From: Bacteroidota bacterium
GTDB taxonomy: Bacteria > Bacteroidota > Bacteroidia > Flavobacteriales > Flavobacteriaceae
Reading direction: 5' to 3'
DNA: 64,000 nucleotides
NCBI GenBank assembly: GCA_023446155.1
Contig: JAEXIT010000004.1
Span: forward strand, 434,001 to 498,000
Made by a program: the position numbers and the translations under genes
The notes under the pieces: model-generated
Database searches by the model: none
Told to the model about the DNA's origin: nothing
The model's input: the letters and a program-made list of their open reading frames with translations, nothing else
Shown: one piece after another, positions 42,540-52,210 of the stretch
How positions within the stretch are numbered: position 1 is the first letter of the stretch
Layout of the letters: the number at the start of each line of letters is the position of its first letter

Positions 42540-43853
42540 ATGAAAATTAAATATGCTTTATTAGCGACTTCCATGTTCTTTTCTGTGGCGTCATTTGCGC
42601 AGAAAGACGAGTTGAAAACGCTGAAAAAATTGTATGCTAAAGATCAATTATCTACTTCGGATATATCCGAATATAAATCGGCAGTGAATAAATTAAGTGG
42701 TATGTCTGGTTTGGCAGAAGGGGATCAGATATATACTAATTTCTATAAATCAATGACTCCTATATTGGAGTTGATGACGGCTGGAGCGGCACCAAACGCG
42801 CAGACTTTGGCAAAGGCTTTTACACCATCTAAAATCAACGAAATGGCTGCTGGTTTGAATGCAACCCTGGATTTCGAGAAAAAAAGTGGTAAAAAAGTGT
42901 ATACCGACGATATTATCGAAACCATTACCGAGTACAAGCCGGTATTGATCAATTATGCGATTACTTTAAATCAGGCTTCTAAATTTAAAGAAGCGGGTCA
43001 GATTTTTGAAGCGATCTATAATCTGGATAAAAAAGACGAGGGGAATTTATACAATGCTTCGATCTTGGCATTACAGGCTCAGGATTTTGATTTGGCGTTA
43101 AAATATCTGTATGAGTTAAAAAATATCAATTATTCCGGAGAAGGGACACTTTATTACGCGGTGAATAAAGCTTCCGGAAATGAAGAGACTTTTAACTCGG
43201 ATGCCGATCGTAAAGCGTCTATTAAATTAGGAGTACACGAAAAACCAAGAGATGAGAAAGTGCCTTCGAAAAGAGGGGAGATCTATAAAAATATTGCGTC
43301 GATCTTAGTACATCAGGGTAAAGTGGAGGAAGCTAAAAAAGCAATCAATGAAGCTAAAGCGGCTAATCCTGGTGATACGAGTTTGATGTTGGCGGAAGCA
43401 AATTTATATTTGGACGCGAAAGATTACACAAATTACAAGCGTGTTATTACTGAAGTGTTACAAAAAGATCCTAACGATGTTGATTTATTATTTAATTTAG
43501 GAGTAATCAGCACAAACTCAGGTGATATCGATGAGGCTAAAAAATATTACAAACGTGCAATCGAAGTAAATCCAAACTATTTTAATGCTTACAATAACTT
43601 AGGGGCGTTAATGTTACATGGAGAGGACAAAATGGTAAAAGAGATGAACTCTTTGGGAACTACTCCAAAAGACAACAAACGTTATGACGAATTAAAAGTG
43701 AAGCGTAATAAAATGTATGCGGAAGCTTTACCATATTTCGAAAAAGCATTGCAAATCGAACCAAAAGAACCAAACATCAAAGCGGTATTGTTAAACGCTT
43801 ACCAAGTGTTGGAAATGGATGCGAAATACAAAGCATTGAAAGCACAGAAATAA
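42540..43853 (+). CDS. Secreted tetratricopeptide repeat protein
   Basis: The 437-residue protein has a signal peptide (about 20 residues, ending SVASFAQ). At least four to five TPR motifs follow, best seen in GKVEEAKKAINEAKAANPGD, VDLLFNLGVISTNSGDIDEA and YYKRAIEVNPNYFNAYNNLG. It is probably periplasmic or outer-membrane associated as an assembly scaffold. It lies 23 bases behind gyrA, a pairing frequent in Flavobacteriia, and is followed by a terminator. No partner can be named. Confidence 0.88.
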   Translation: MKIKYALLATSMFFSVASFAQKDELKTLKKLYAKDQLSTSDISEYKSAVNKLSGMSGLAEGDQIYTNFYKSMTPILELMTAGAAPNAQTLAKAFTPSKINEMAAGLNATLDFEKKSGKKVYTDDIIETITEYKPVLINYAITLNQASKFKEAGQIFEAIYNLDKKDEGNLYNASILALQAQDFDLALKYLYELKNINYSGEGTLYYAVNKASGNEETFNSDADRKASIKLGVHEKPRDEKVPSKRGEIYKNIASILVHQGKVEEAKKAINEAKAANPGDTSLMLAEANLYLDAKDYTNYKRVITEVLQKDPNDVDLLFNLGVISTNSGDIDEAKKYYKRAIEVNPNYFNAYNNLGALMLHGEDKMVKEMNSLGTTPKDNKRYDELKVKRNKMYAEALPYFEKALQIEPKEPNIKAVLLNAYQVLEMDAKYKALKAQK

Positions 43854-43863
43854 CAAGGCAATA

Positions 43864-43900
43864 AAAAAAACCGAAACTTTTAAAGTTTCGGTTTTTTTTA
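43864..43900. terminator. Bidirectional terminator between TPR and NlpC/P60 genes
   Basis: AAAAAAACCGAAACTTT and AAAGTTTCGGTTTTTT form a near-perfect stem between convergent genes. Confidence 0.9.
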
Positions 43901-44659
43901 TACTATTTTTTTGATGACACGGAGATTGTGTGAATGTCTTCCGGTGTCGACATTGTAAATTCCAAGATGATCCAGTCGGTCAATGCGGACTTTTCCATGG
44001 GCATGAATGATATAGTTGTTTTCCATGATCATTCCCACATGGATAATTTTTCCTTCTTCATTGTCGAAAAAGGCCAAATCGCCCGGTTCGCTTTCTTCGA
44101 TAAAACTCAATGCTTCGCCCTGAGTGGCTTGTTGTGAAGCATCCCTTAAAATTGAATACCCGTTTAGTTTGTATACCATCTGTGTAAAACCGGAACAATC
44201 GATTCCAAAAGGTGTTTTGCCACCCCATAAATACGGCGCATTCAAATACATAAAAGCGGTTTTGATCAGTTCCGATTTGGGTTTGATACCGCAAATTTTT
44301 ACGCCTTCGAACGAAAACTGAGCGGTGTTAATTTCCGGAAAATCCAAAAACGAAAGCGAACTGCCAATCGGAATTGGAATCAGAAAATTATTCGGAGTGG
44401 TGATATACTCGATCAGGTCGGCATTTAATATGGCAGCCGAATTGGAGATCGCCTGATACTGTTCTTCTGAAATTAGCTGAAACTGTTTATTGTCAACCCA
44501 ACCTTCGTAACCGTCGAATGCCAGTTTAATTTTAGTCCAATTGGTAATTTGTTCTAAAATTTTGAAATGCTCTCCAAATAATACCTGGGAAACTAATTCG
44601 CTTCTGTCGTTGGATTCGGCACGTAATGGTACAATAGCAAGATTACAAATTGCAAACAT
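43898..44659 (-). CDS. NlpC/P60 peptidoglycan endopeptidase with SH3 domain
   Basis: The 253-residue protein has an SH3-type N-terminal part (SNDRSELVSQVLFGEHFKIL, EGWVDNKQFQ) and a C-terminal NlpC/P60 domain with Cys155 in GIDCSGFTQMVYKLNG and His in KIIHVGMIMENNYIIHAHG. It should cleave the stem peptide of murein. No clear signal peptide is seen, so it may need another export route or have a cytoplasmic recycling role. The start is near the 5' end of the open frame and no better ATG follows. Confidence 0.9.
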   Translation of the reverse strand: MFAICNLAIVPLRAESNDRSELVSQVLFGEHFKILEQITNWTKIKLAFDGYEGWVDNKQFQLISEEQYQAISNSAAILNADLIEYITTPNNFLIPIPIGSSLSFLDFPEINTAQFSFEGVKICGIKPKSELIKTAFMYLNAPYLWGGKTPFGIDCSGFTQMVYKLNGYSILRDASQQATQGEALSFIEESEPGDLAFFDNEEGKIIHVGMIMENNYIIHAHGKVRIDRLDHLGIYNVDTGRHSHNLRVIKKIV

Positions 44660-44744
44660 TCAGATTGATTTTAAAGTGAATGATGCGCCTTAAATCTTTC
44701 CGGGAAACCCGCCCGATTTAAAACGCATCATTTATAAATTCTAA

Positions 44745-45923
44745 TTAAGCTCTTTCGATCACAATGGCAGAAGCACCACCACCACCATTACAGATAGCAG
44801 CTGCACCGATTTTAGCATTGTTCTGTTCTAAAACGTTAAGCAACGTTACTATGATACGCGCTCCGGAACATCCCAGTGGGTGACCTAAAGATACCGCACC
44901 ACCGTTTACGTTTACTTTATCGTTTTCCAATCCTAAGATTTTAGCATTCGCCAATCCTACTACCGAGAACGCTTCGTTAAATTCGAAGAAATCAACGTCA
45001 GAAAGTGCGATTCCGGCTTTGTCTAATGCTTTAGGTAATGCTTTTGCAGGAGCTGTTGTAAACCATTTTGGCTCTTGAGCGGCATCGGCATAACTCTTAA
45101 TATAAGCAAGCGGTTTTAAACCAAGCGCATTGGCTTTGTCTTCGCTCATTAATACCACTGCAGCAGCTCCGTCGTTGATTGTAGAAGCATTTGCGGCCGT
45201 TACGGTTCCGTCTTTAGTGAATACAGCGTTTAATGTAGGAATCTTGTCTAATTTTACATTAGTGTATTCCTCATCTTTGGTAACCATGATCGGATCACCT
45301 TTACGTTGTGGAACGGCTACCGGTACGATTTCATTGTCAAATTTATTGGCCTCCCATGCTTTTGCCGAACGCTCATACGACTGAATCGCAAAAGCATCCT
45401 GCTCTTCACGGGTGATTTTATATTCTGTAGCACATAAGTCGGCAGAAACACCCATAGCATTGTTGTCGTATGCATCGGTTAAACCGTCTTTCTGCATACC
45501 GTCAGCCATAGAAGCCGGGCCAAATTTATATCCGTTTCGCAAGTGTACGTAGTGTGGAATCAAACTCATGTTCTCCATACCTCCGGCTACTACGATTTCA
45601 GCATCACCAGCCATGATAGCCTGTGCGCCTTGCATAATAGATTTCATACCCGATGCACATACTTTGTTTACAGTTGTACATACAACACTGTTTGGTAGTC
45701 CAGCGTAAATAGCCGCCTGACGTGCTGGTGCCTGTCCAACTCCAGCCTGAACCACATTACCCATTATTACTTCGTCAACCAGGTTCGGATCTAAATTGAT
45801 CTTGTTTAAGGCTCCTTTTATTGCAGTAGCACCCAATTGTGGCGCTGTTACAGTAGATAAAGCACCCATAAAGCTTCCTATCGGGGTTCTAACCGCTGAA
45901 ACGATTACTACTTTTTTACTCAT
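44745..45923 (-). CDS. Acetyl-CoA C-acyltransferase (thiolase)
   Basis: The start is ATG 45923 (MSKKVVIVSAVRTPIGSF); the longer frame upstream adds a non-conserved stretch. The 392 residues carry the acyl-accepting Cys89 (VCASGMKS), the His element HPLGCSGARI and the C-terminal CNGGGGASA. The enzyme is either degradative (FadA-like) or an acetoacetyl-CoA synthase; this sequence fits the acetyl-CoA acetyltransferase type better. It is monocistronic. Confidence 0.94.
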   Translation of the reverse strand: MSKKVVIVSAVRTPIGSFMGALSTVTAPQLGATAIKGALNKINLDPNLVDEVIMGNVVQAGVGQAPARQAAIYAGLPNSVVCTTVNKVCASGMKSIMQGAQAIMAGDAEIVVAGGMENMSLIPHYVHLRNGYKFGPASMADGMQKDGLTDAYDNNAMGVSADLCATEYKITREEQDAFAIQSYERSAKAWEANKFDNEIVPVAVPQRKGDPIMVTKDEEYTNVKLDKIPTLNAVFTKDGTVTAANASTINDGAAAVVLMSEDKANALGLKPLAYIKSYADAAQEPKWFTTAPAKALPKALDKAGIALSDVDFFEFNEAFSVVGLANAKILGLENDKVNVNGGAVSLGHPLGCSGARIIVTLLNVLEQNNAKIGAAAICNGGGGASAIVIERA

Positions 45924-46245
45924 GATTATTAGTTGTTGGTTTGTTATTATACTTGAAGTTGCGAATTTAACCAATTTTATGCAGATATATATAGTGTACC
46001 GTTATTTTCTTAGGGTTGACCGCCGAATACTTTACTTACAAATGTTTTCGGAAGCCTTTAAATACCGGAAAACCGCTCCGGGTAATGAAATTGTAAATTT
46101 TTTGTAATTTCTATGTTGTTGACAGTGAAATAGTTTTCAAAAAAATGCAAAAAAAAATAAAAAAACACTTGAAAATACTTGCAAGAAATGGATTGTTGTT
46201 CTACATTTGCAACCGCAAACAAGGAAGTAAATTCCTTACTAAGCA

Positions 46246-46329
46246 GGAGAGGTGCCGGAGTGGTAACGGAGCAGATTGCTAATCTGTCGACGGGTAACCG
46301 TCGCCAGGGTTCGAGTCCCTGTCTCTCCG
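46246..46329 (+). tRNA. tRNA-Ser(GCT)
   Basis: The cloverleaf has acceptor GGAGAGG/TCTCTCC with one G:U pair, anticodon loop TTGCTAA giving anticodon GCT, a long variable arm (CGACGGGTAACCGTCG) typical of tRNA-Ser, and T loop GTTCGAGTC. It is first of a three-tRNA cluster. Confidence 0.97.
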
Positions 46330-46336
46330 CTTTTTT

Positions 46337-46411
46337 CGGGGTGTAGCGTAGCCCGGTCATCGCGCCTGGTTTGGGACCAGGAGGTCGCAGGTTCGAATCC
46401 TGCCACCCCGA
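46337..46411 (+). tRNA. tRNA-Pro(TGG)
   Basis: Acceptor CGGGGTG/CACCCCG, anticodon stem CCTGG/CCAGG with loop TTTGGGA (anticodon TGG), T loop GTTCGAATC. It starts 7 bases after tRNA-Ser. Confidence 0.97.
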
Positions 46412-46450
46412 CAAGTTTCAATTCCCAATTTAATTGAAACACCGGATTTA

Positions 46451-46524
<74 letters not shown>

Positions 46525-46530
46525 CAGGTT

Positions 46531-46556
46531 AAACCACTGATTTTCAGTGGTTTTCT
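46531..46556 (+). terminator. Terminator of the tRNA cluster
   Basis: The AAACCACTGA/TCAGTGGTTT stem with a short T loop and T-rich tail begins 7 bases after the tRNA-Arg end. Confidence 0.8.
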
Positions 46557-46801
46557 TGTTTTAAGACTTCACTGAAATTTTCTACTGTATACATTTGTAT
46601 TCTATTTTATATCATTTTTGATGTACTACCACATTTTTTTGTTGCCTATTCTGAAAATAATCGTAAAATTACAATCTATTTATTCTGTAAGAAAAAAAGG
46701 ATACCCAAGAATATGCAGTTCCTGTTAACGACTTGGATTTGTCTGTTTTATTAAAGGTGTACGGAGCTAGATAGAAGTAATTATTTAGTTAAAATACGAC
46801 C

Positions 46802-49312
46802 ATGAAAATACAAAAAGAGCCCGGCAAACACGACATCTTAGTGCATATTGAGTCAAGTGATATAAAGGACGGTGTACTTTATTTACCGGAAAATGTAGTA
46901 CTGATAGGGGATGGGGTTATTCAAAATCAGCCGGATCTTGTTACTGTTGTAGCTCCCGGATTAGGTTATATCCAAAGCGGGAATTTCAGATTCTGCAACG
47001 CACTAACCCGAGTGGAGGCTCCACAATTAATCTCGTTATACAGTGATAATTTCTACGAATGTAACGCGCTAACGACTTTGGTGGCTCCCAGTCTGATGTC
47101 TTTGTGGGATAGAAATTTTAACCATTGTAGTAGCTTAACAAATATTGAAGTTTCCGAGTTGTATAGCATCGGAAATAAAAATTTCTACAATTGTAAAGCG
47201 TTAACCGGTTTTGAAGCGCCTAAGCTCGAAAAAATAGGAAATAAAAACTTTTACAATAGTAAGGCGCTAACCCATTTCGTAGCTTCCATTATAGGAGGTA
47301 TGGGGGATAAAAATTTCTACGGATGTGATGTCTTAACCCGCCTGGAGATTCCGATTTTGGATGAAATTGGAAATAAAAATTTCTACGACTGTAAGGCACT
47401 AACCGACTTTGAAGCGCCCGAATTGGCGACTATAGGGGATTTTAATTTTGGAATTTGCAGTGCCTTAACCCGTATCGAAACGCCTAAGTTGGATGCTATC
47501 GGAAACGATAATTTCGATCGATGTGAAGCCCTAAGCGATTTTGTAGCTCCGGAACTAACAGCTTTTGGAAACGATAATTTTTACAGTTGTAAAAAGCTAA
47601 TCCGTTTTGAGGCTCCGGTGCTGACGACTATCGAAAACAAAAATTTTAGATTCTGTAAGACGCTAACGGACTTTATAGCTCCTTTGCTCGCGACCATTGG
47701 GGATCGTAATTTTTATGAATGCGGGTTCAGTAGTTTCGAAGCTCCCATGTTGACGACCATCGGAAACAAAAATTTCTACGAATGTAACACGCTAACCGAT
47801 TTTGAGGCGCCAATGCTAACGACTATAGGTGACAAGAATTTTTATGAGTGTAACAACTTAACCGGTTTTAAAGTCCCTCAGCTGACTTCAATCGGGGATA
47901 AAAATTACTACGAATGCACCGCGTTGACTGTCTTTACAGCTCCGTCGCTAACGATTATCGGGAATAAAAATTTCTATGAATGTCATAGGTTAACGGACTT
48001 TAAAGCGCCAATGTTAACGACCATCGGGGACAAAAATTTTTTCGAATGTAATGCCTTAACCGGATTCGACAATCCTGCGTTGATGACTATGGGTAATGGT
48101 AATTTTAAATATTGTGATCGGTTAAACCGTTTTGAAGCTTCCACGCTGATTACTATCGGAAACGACAATTTCTACGAATGTGACGCATTAATCGGTTTTG
48201 AAGCGCCTGTGTTGCCGGCTATCGGAAAAAACAACTTTCAATTTTGTCGGGCGTTAACCTTCTTTAAGGCTCCAATATTGACTGCTATCGGAAGCAAAAA
48301 TTTTATGTCTTGTGGAGTACTAACCCATTTTAAGGCTCCGATGCTGACGACGATGCAAAATTACAATTTCGACGATTGTGATGCGCTAACCCATTTCCAG
48401 GCTCCCGCGTTGGTTGCTATGCGGAATCTGAATTTTATAAATTGTTTGACACTATCTCACTTAGAGGTTCCTATGTTAACCGCTATTGGAAACAATAATT
48501 TCTTCCGATCGAATAGTTTAACCCATTTAGAGATTCCTGTGTTGACTGCTATGGGAAAAGAGAATTTTAGAAGATGCGATCTGCTAACCAGCTTCAAGGC
48601 GCCCGTGCTATCTTCTATGAAGAACGACAATTTTAAAGATTGTGAGACATTTACCCGTTTCGAAGCGCCTATGCTGACTTCTATCGGGGATAAAAATTTT
48701 GAGGAATGTAGCGTACTAATTGATTTTAAAACTCCGAAGTTGACCACTATGGGGGAAAACAATTTTTACAGGTGTAACGCGCTAACCGGTTTTGAGGCTC
48801 CGATGTTAACCACTATCGGATATGACAATTTTAGGTTTTGTAGCACGTTAACCGACGTACAATTTGGACAACATCGATACGCTGTAAAATCGGTAGATGG
48901 ATTACTAACTATTATCGAAAAAAACAAAACTTTAAATGGAATAGAGATCCACAGTGGTTATATTTTTAACGATTGTATTGACGGTGTTCCCGATCTATCC
49001 GAAACATTTTTAGTTGGAAGAGACGGTTTTTTTGCCCATGGTGAAACGGTAAAAAAAGCGATGGAAGATTTAGAATTTAAAGTTATAGCCAAGAAAATAA
49101 AAAAAGAACCGATACACGAAGATACCGTAATAACGGAGGCTTATTATAAAACCATCACCGGTGCTTGTGCTCAAGGAATTAAAAGTTGGCGAGAGCATTA
49201 CAATATAACTGCGGAATCGTTCACCGCAAAAGAATTGTTACCGATCCTCGAAAAAACAAATGCGTATGGAATGGAGAAGTTCAAAGCATTGATCACTTTT
49301 GAAAGCATTTAG
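46802..49312 (+). CDS. LRR protein A: 29 degenerate 22-residue repeats plus C-terminal domain
   Basis: The 836-residue protein has no signal peptide or membrane segment (MKIQKEPGKHDILVHIESSD). About 29 tandem units of 22 residues follow the pattern N-F-Y-E-C-x-x-L-T-x-F-E-A-P-x-L-T-x-I-G-x-x. This resembles the BspA/LRR_5 type of leucine-rich repeat, but is one residue shorter than the usual 23. Unit 12 has lost one residue. A shared domain follows (VQFGQHRYAVKSVDGLLTII ...), then a helical end (ITGACAQGIKSWREHYNI, AKELLPILEKTNAYGMEKF). Paralogs follow downstream. The function is unknown; a ligand-binding scaffold is inferred. Confidence 0.85.
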   Translation: MKIQKEPGKHDILVHIESSDIKDGVLYLPENVVLIGDGVIQNQPDLVTVVAPGLGYIQSGNFRFCNALTRVEAPQLISLYSDNFYECNALTTLVAPSLMSLWDRNFNHCSSLTNIEVSELYSIGNKNFYNCKALTGFEAPKLEKIGNKNFYNSKALTHFVASIIGGMGDKNFYGCDVLTRLEIPILDEIGNKNFYDCKALTDFEAPELATIGDFNFGICSALTRIETPKLDAIGNDNFDRCEALSDFVAPELTAFGNDNFYSCKKLIRFEAPVLTTIENKNFRFCKTLTDFIAPLLATIGDRNFYECGFSSFEAPMLTTIGNKNFYECNTLTDFEAPMLTTIGDKNFYECNNLTGFKVPQLTSIGDKNYYECTALTVFTAPSLTIIGNKNFYECHRLTDFKAPMLTTIGDKNFFECNALTGFDNPALMTMGNGNFKYCDRLNRFEASTLITIGNDNFYECDALIGFEAPVLPAIGKNNFQFCRALTFFKAPILTAIGSKNFMSCGVLTHFKAPMLTTMQNYNFDDCDALTHFQAPALVAMRNLNFINCLTLSHLEVPMLTAIGNNNFFRSNSLTHLEIPVLTAMGKENFRRCDLLTSFKAPVLSSMKNDNFKDCETFTRFEAPMLTSIGDKNFEECSVLIDFKTPKLTTMGENNFYRCNALTGFEAPMLTTIGYDNFRFCSTLTDVQFGQHRYAVKSVDGLLTIIEKNKTLNGIEIHSGYIFNDCIDGVPDLSETFLVGRDGFFAHGETVKKAMEDLEFKVIAKKIKKEPIHEDTVITEAYYKTITGACAQGIKSWREHYNITAESFTAKELLPILEKTNAYGMEKFKALITFESI

Positions 49313-49330
49313 AATGGTTATAATAGAATT

Positions 49331-50773
49331 ATGGAAATACAATATGGCATATTAAAAAAAATTGAGGCAAGCGATATAAAGGATGGGATACTTTATTTAC
49401 CCGAATCAATACTATCAATAGGGGAAGGGGTTATTCAAAATCAGTCGGAGCTGATAAAAGTTGTTGCGCCCGGATTAATTGCGCTCAAAAATAAAAATTG
49501 TTACCAATGCGATGCGCTAACCTGTTTTGAGGCTCCGCTATTGGAAAACATTGGAAACGAAAATTTCTATGAATGTAGCGCGCTAACCGAATTCGAAGCT
49601 CCAATACTAACAACTATCGGAAACAGAAATTTTTATGAATGTAATGCGATAATCGAATTTGAAGCTCCCAAATTAACGACTATCGGGACGTATAATTTTT
49701 ATAGATGTAACGCGTTAACCGCATTCGAGTCACCCATGCTGACGTCTGTAGAACATCACATTTTTAGAGAATGTAATGCATTGACACGCTTTAGTGCACC
49801 CGTTTTGACGACTATAGGAGACGACAATTTTGGTTTTTGTAAGGCGCTAATTTCCTTCGAAGCGCCCATGTTGACTTCCATGCGAAACGATAATTTCTAT
49901 TCCTGCGATGCATTAACCGATCTCGTGATTCCTGGTCTGAATGAAATAGGAAATAAAAATTTCTACGAATGTGATACGCTAACCCATTTCGAAGCGCCTA
50001 TGCTGACTGACATGAGAGACTTTAATTTTAGATGTTGTGGTGTACTAACCAACTTCAAAACACCTGAACTGAAATGGATTAGAGACGACAATTTTAAAGA
50101 ATGTACCGTATTAACCCATTTTGAAGCGCCTATGTTGACTACTATAGGGGATTTTAATTTTAGGTATTGTGACGCGCTAACAAACTTTAAAGCACCAGAA
50201 CTAACATTGCTTGGAAACGATAATTTTATAAATTGTGATGCGTTAACCCGTTTCGAGGCTCCCGAACTGATCACAATCGGAAACTATAATTTTAGAGCTT
50301 GTGATGCATTAACCACTGTACAATTTGGTACGTATCAATATGCCGTAAAATCGGCCGATGGGTTATTGACGATCATCGAAAGATCTAAAACCGTGAATGG
50401 AATTGAAATCCATAGCGGGTTTATTTTTAATGATTGTAATGAAGGCGTTCCCGATTTGTCCGAAACATTTTTAGTGGAAAAGGAAGGCTTTTTTGCCCAT
50501 GGTGAAACGTTAAAAAAAGCAATGGAAGATTTACAATTTAAAATTGTAGCCGAAACCATAAAAGAAGAACCGATTCACGAAGCTACCGTAATCACAGCGG
50601 CCTATTATAAAGCCATTACCGGTGCTTGCGAGCAGGGAATTAAAAACTGGCAGGAACAAAACAACATTACCGTGGAATCGCTCACCGCAAAGGAATTGTT
50701 ACCGATTCTCGAAAAAACGAACGCTTATGGAATTGCAAAATTCAAAGCATTACTCGCTTTTGAGAAGAGTTAG
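49331..50773 (+). CDS. LRR protein B: 13 repeats, paralog of A
   Basis: This 480-residue paralog lies 18 bases downstream of A. It keeps the same N-terminal opening (IEASDIKDGILYLPESI), 13 of the 22-residue units, the same linker (VQFGTYQYAVKSADGLLTII) and the same C-terminal helical end (AITGACEQGIKNWQEQNNI, ELLPILEKTNAYGIAKFKAL). No signal peptide. The difference in repeat number against gene A suggests unequal recombination between repeats. Confidence 0.85.
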   Translation: MEIQYGILKKIEASDIKDGILYLPESILSIGEGVIQNQSELIKVVAPGLIALKNKNCYQCDALTCFEAPLLENIGNENFYECSALTEFEAPILTTIGNRNFYECNAIIEFEAPKLTTIGTYNFYRCNALTAFESPMLTSVEHHIFRECNALTRFSAPVLTTIGDDNFGFCKALISFEAPMLTSMRNDNFYSCDALTDLVIPGLNEIGNKNFYECDTLTHFEAPMLTDMRDFNFRCCGVLTNFKTPELKWIRDDNFKECTVLTHFEAPMLTTIGDFNFRYCDALTNFKAPELTLLGNDNFINCDALTRFEAPELITIGNYNFRACDALTTVQFGTYQYAVKSADGLLTIIERSKTVNGIEIHSGFIFNDCNEGVPDLSETFLVEKEGFFAHGETLKKAMEDLQFKIVAETIKEEPIHEATVITAAYYKAITGACEQGIKNWQEQNNITVESLTAKELLPILEKTNAYGIAKFKALLAFEKS

Positions 50774-50824
50774 AGCGACTATAACAGATTAAACTATTTT
50801 TTTACCAGATAAAAACGCTTTATT

Positions 50825-51721
50825 ATGAAAATAAAAAAAAACAAATTAATAAGTATTGATTCAGACGATATAAAGGATGGTGTACTTTATTTACCGGAAT
50901 CGGTAGAAAAAATAGCCGATGGGGTGATTCAATATCAGGAGGAACTGGTTAAAGTAGTTGCACCGGGATTACTTTCTATTGGAAACGATAATTTCCACGA
51001 ATGTGAGGAGCTAACCCATTTCGAAGCCCCTTTGTTGAAGTCTATTGGAGACTTAAATTTTTTAACTTGTAATGAGCTGATAAGCTTCGAGGCACCTTTG
51101 CTGACTTCCATTGGATTCGACAATTTCAACGAATGCAATGAACTACTCCGTTTTGTAGCTCCTGTGCTGACAGATTTTGGAGGGGATAATTTTAGATATT
51201 GTAACGCACTAACCGAATTTGAAGCACCCATACTGACGTCTATTGGCGATGAAAATTTCAATGGCTGTGATGCGTTAACCCGCTTCGAGGCTCCTTTGTT
51301 AACGTATATCGGAGATGAAAATTTCAACGATTGTAATATGCTAATCGATTTTGAAATTCCCGAACTGACGTCTATCGGGAGTGGTAATTTTAGATATTGT
51401 GATGCGCTACTTCGTTTTGAAGCTCCTAAAGTGACTTCTGTTGGAACCGATAATTTTCAGAAATGTGATGCATTAACCAACGTACGATTCGGTACCTATC
51501 AATACACTGTAAAATCAGCCAATAGAATGTTAACTATTATCGAAAAATCCGAATCTTCTGATGGACTATTAATCCACACCGGGTTTATTTTTAATAACTG
51601 TAAAGGCGGTATTCCTAATCTATCCGAAACTGTTTTAATCGAAAAAGAGGATCTTTCGGCACATGGCGAAACAGTAGAAAAGGCAATGGAAGCGTTAGAA
51701 TATAAAATTTCAATTCAATAA
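50825..51721 (+). CDS. LRR protein C: 8 repeats, C-terminal domain truncated
   Basis: The 298-residue protein is the third paralog, 51 bases after B. It has the same N-terminal phrase (SDDIKDGVLYLPESVEKIAD), eight repeat units and the VRFGTYQYTVKSANRMLTII linker. It stops after HGETVEKAMEALEYKISIQ and so lacks the last ~65 residues (the ITGAC ... ELLPILEKTNAYG part) found in A and B. No frameshifted remainder of that end is visible downstream, so this is a deletion or an alternative form. Confidence 0.82.
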   Translation: MKIKKNKLISIDSDDIKDGVLYLPESVEKIADGVIQYQEELVKVVAPGLLSIGNDNFHECEELTHFEAPLLKSIGDLNFLTCNELISFEAPLLTSIGFDNFNECNELLRFVAPVLTDFGGDNFRYCNALTEFEAPILTSIGDENFNGCDALTRFEAPLLTYIGDENFNDCNMLIDFEIPELTSIGSGNFRYCDALLRFEAPKVTSVGTDNFQKCDALTNVRFGTYQYTVKSANRMLTIIEKSESSDGLLIHTGFIFNNCKGGIPNLSETVLIEKEDLSAHGETVEKAMEALEYKISIQ

Positions 51722-51890
51722 GCAAAAAGGACTAAAAAAGAAATTCACAGGTTAATTATATGCATATTGCCTTATTGTGTTTTTTATATAAATATAAAAT
51801 AGGGCAAAATACCCTAAATAAGGGTAAGCAGTTATTGTTTAATTGGTTATTTTTAAATTCATAAAATAATAACCCTAAAACAAGTATAAA

Positions 51891-52103
51891 ATGAAAAAGC
51901 TTAACCTTAAAAAGAAAGTGGTTTCTGTGTTAACCGATAGCGAAAAAAGCGCTATTAATGGTGGAGGAGTTGGTCCTGCACTACCTTTTACCTATACACA
52001 ATCGGTAATGATTTGTATCGACCCAATGGGACCACCGGAACTTACCCGAGCTGTTGGTTGTGGAGTGCTATTAACCAAAGATTGCGAACCTTTAGAACCA
52101 TAA
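51891..52103 (+). CDS. Double-glycine natural-product precursor peptide, class I lanthipeptide/RiPP-like leader
   Basis: This is a 70-residue peptide. The N-terminal MKKLNLKKKVVSVLTDSEKS and then AINGGG (Gly-Gly near 24-26) match the Bacteroidota leader family I know as TIGR04149-type precursors, exported and cut by peptidase-containing ABC transporters. The putative core of about 45 residues (VGPALPFTYTQSVMICIDPM ...) has three Cys and several Thr/Ser. No LanB/LanC, radical SAM or C39 transporter gene is in the window, so it is an orphan; its partner would have to be elsewhere. Confidence 0.68.
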   Translation: MKKLNLKKKVVSVLTDSEKSAINGGGVGPALPFTYTQSVMICIDPMGPPELTRAVGCGVLLTKDCEPLEP

Positions 52104-52133
52104 AATAGAGTTAACGATTCATTATTACAGCAT

Positions 52134-52175
52134 AAAAAAACACCCAGTTGGTTTTAAACCGGCAGGGTGTTTTTT
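52134..52175. terminator. Bidirectional terminator after the precursor peptide gene
   Basis: AAAAAAACACCC and GGGTGTTTTTT flank an inner inverted repeat (GGTTTTAAACC). It lies between convergent genes. Confidence 0.8.
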
Positions 52176-52210
52176 AGTTTTATAAAATAACAGAATCTAT
52201 CAGGTAAAAA

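Noticed and set aside
46802..51721. Diversity-generating retroelement acting on the LRR genes
   Set aside because: No reverse transcriptase or template/variable repeat pair with adenine-biased substitution was found in the window.
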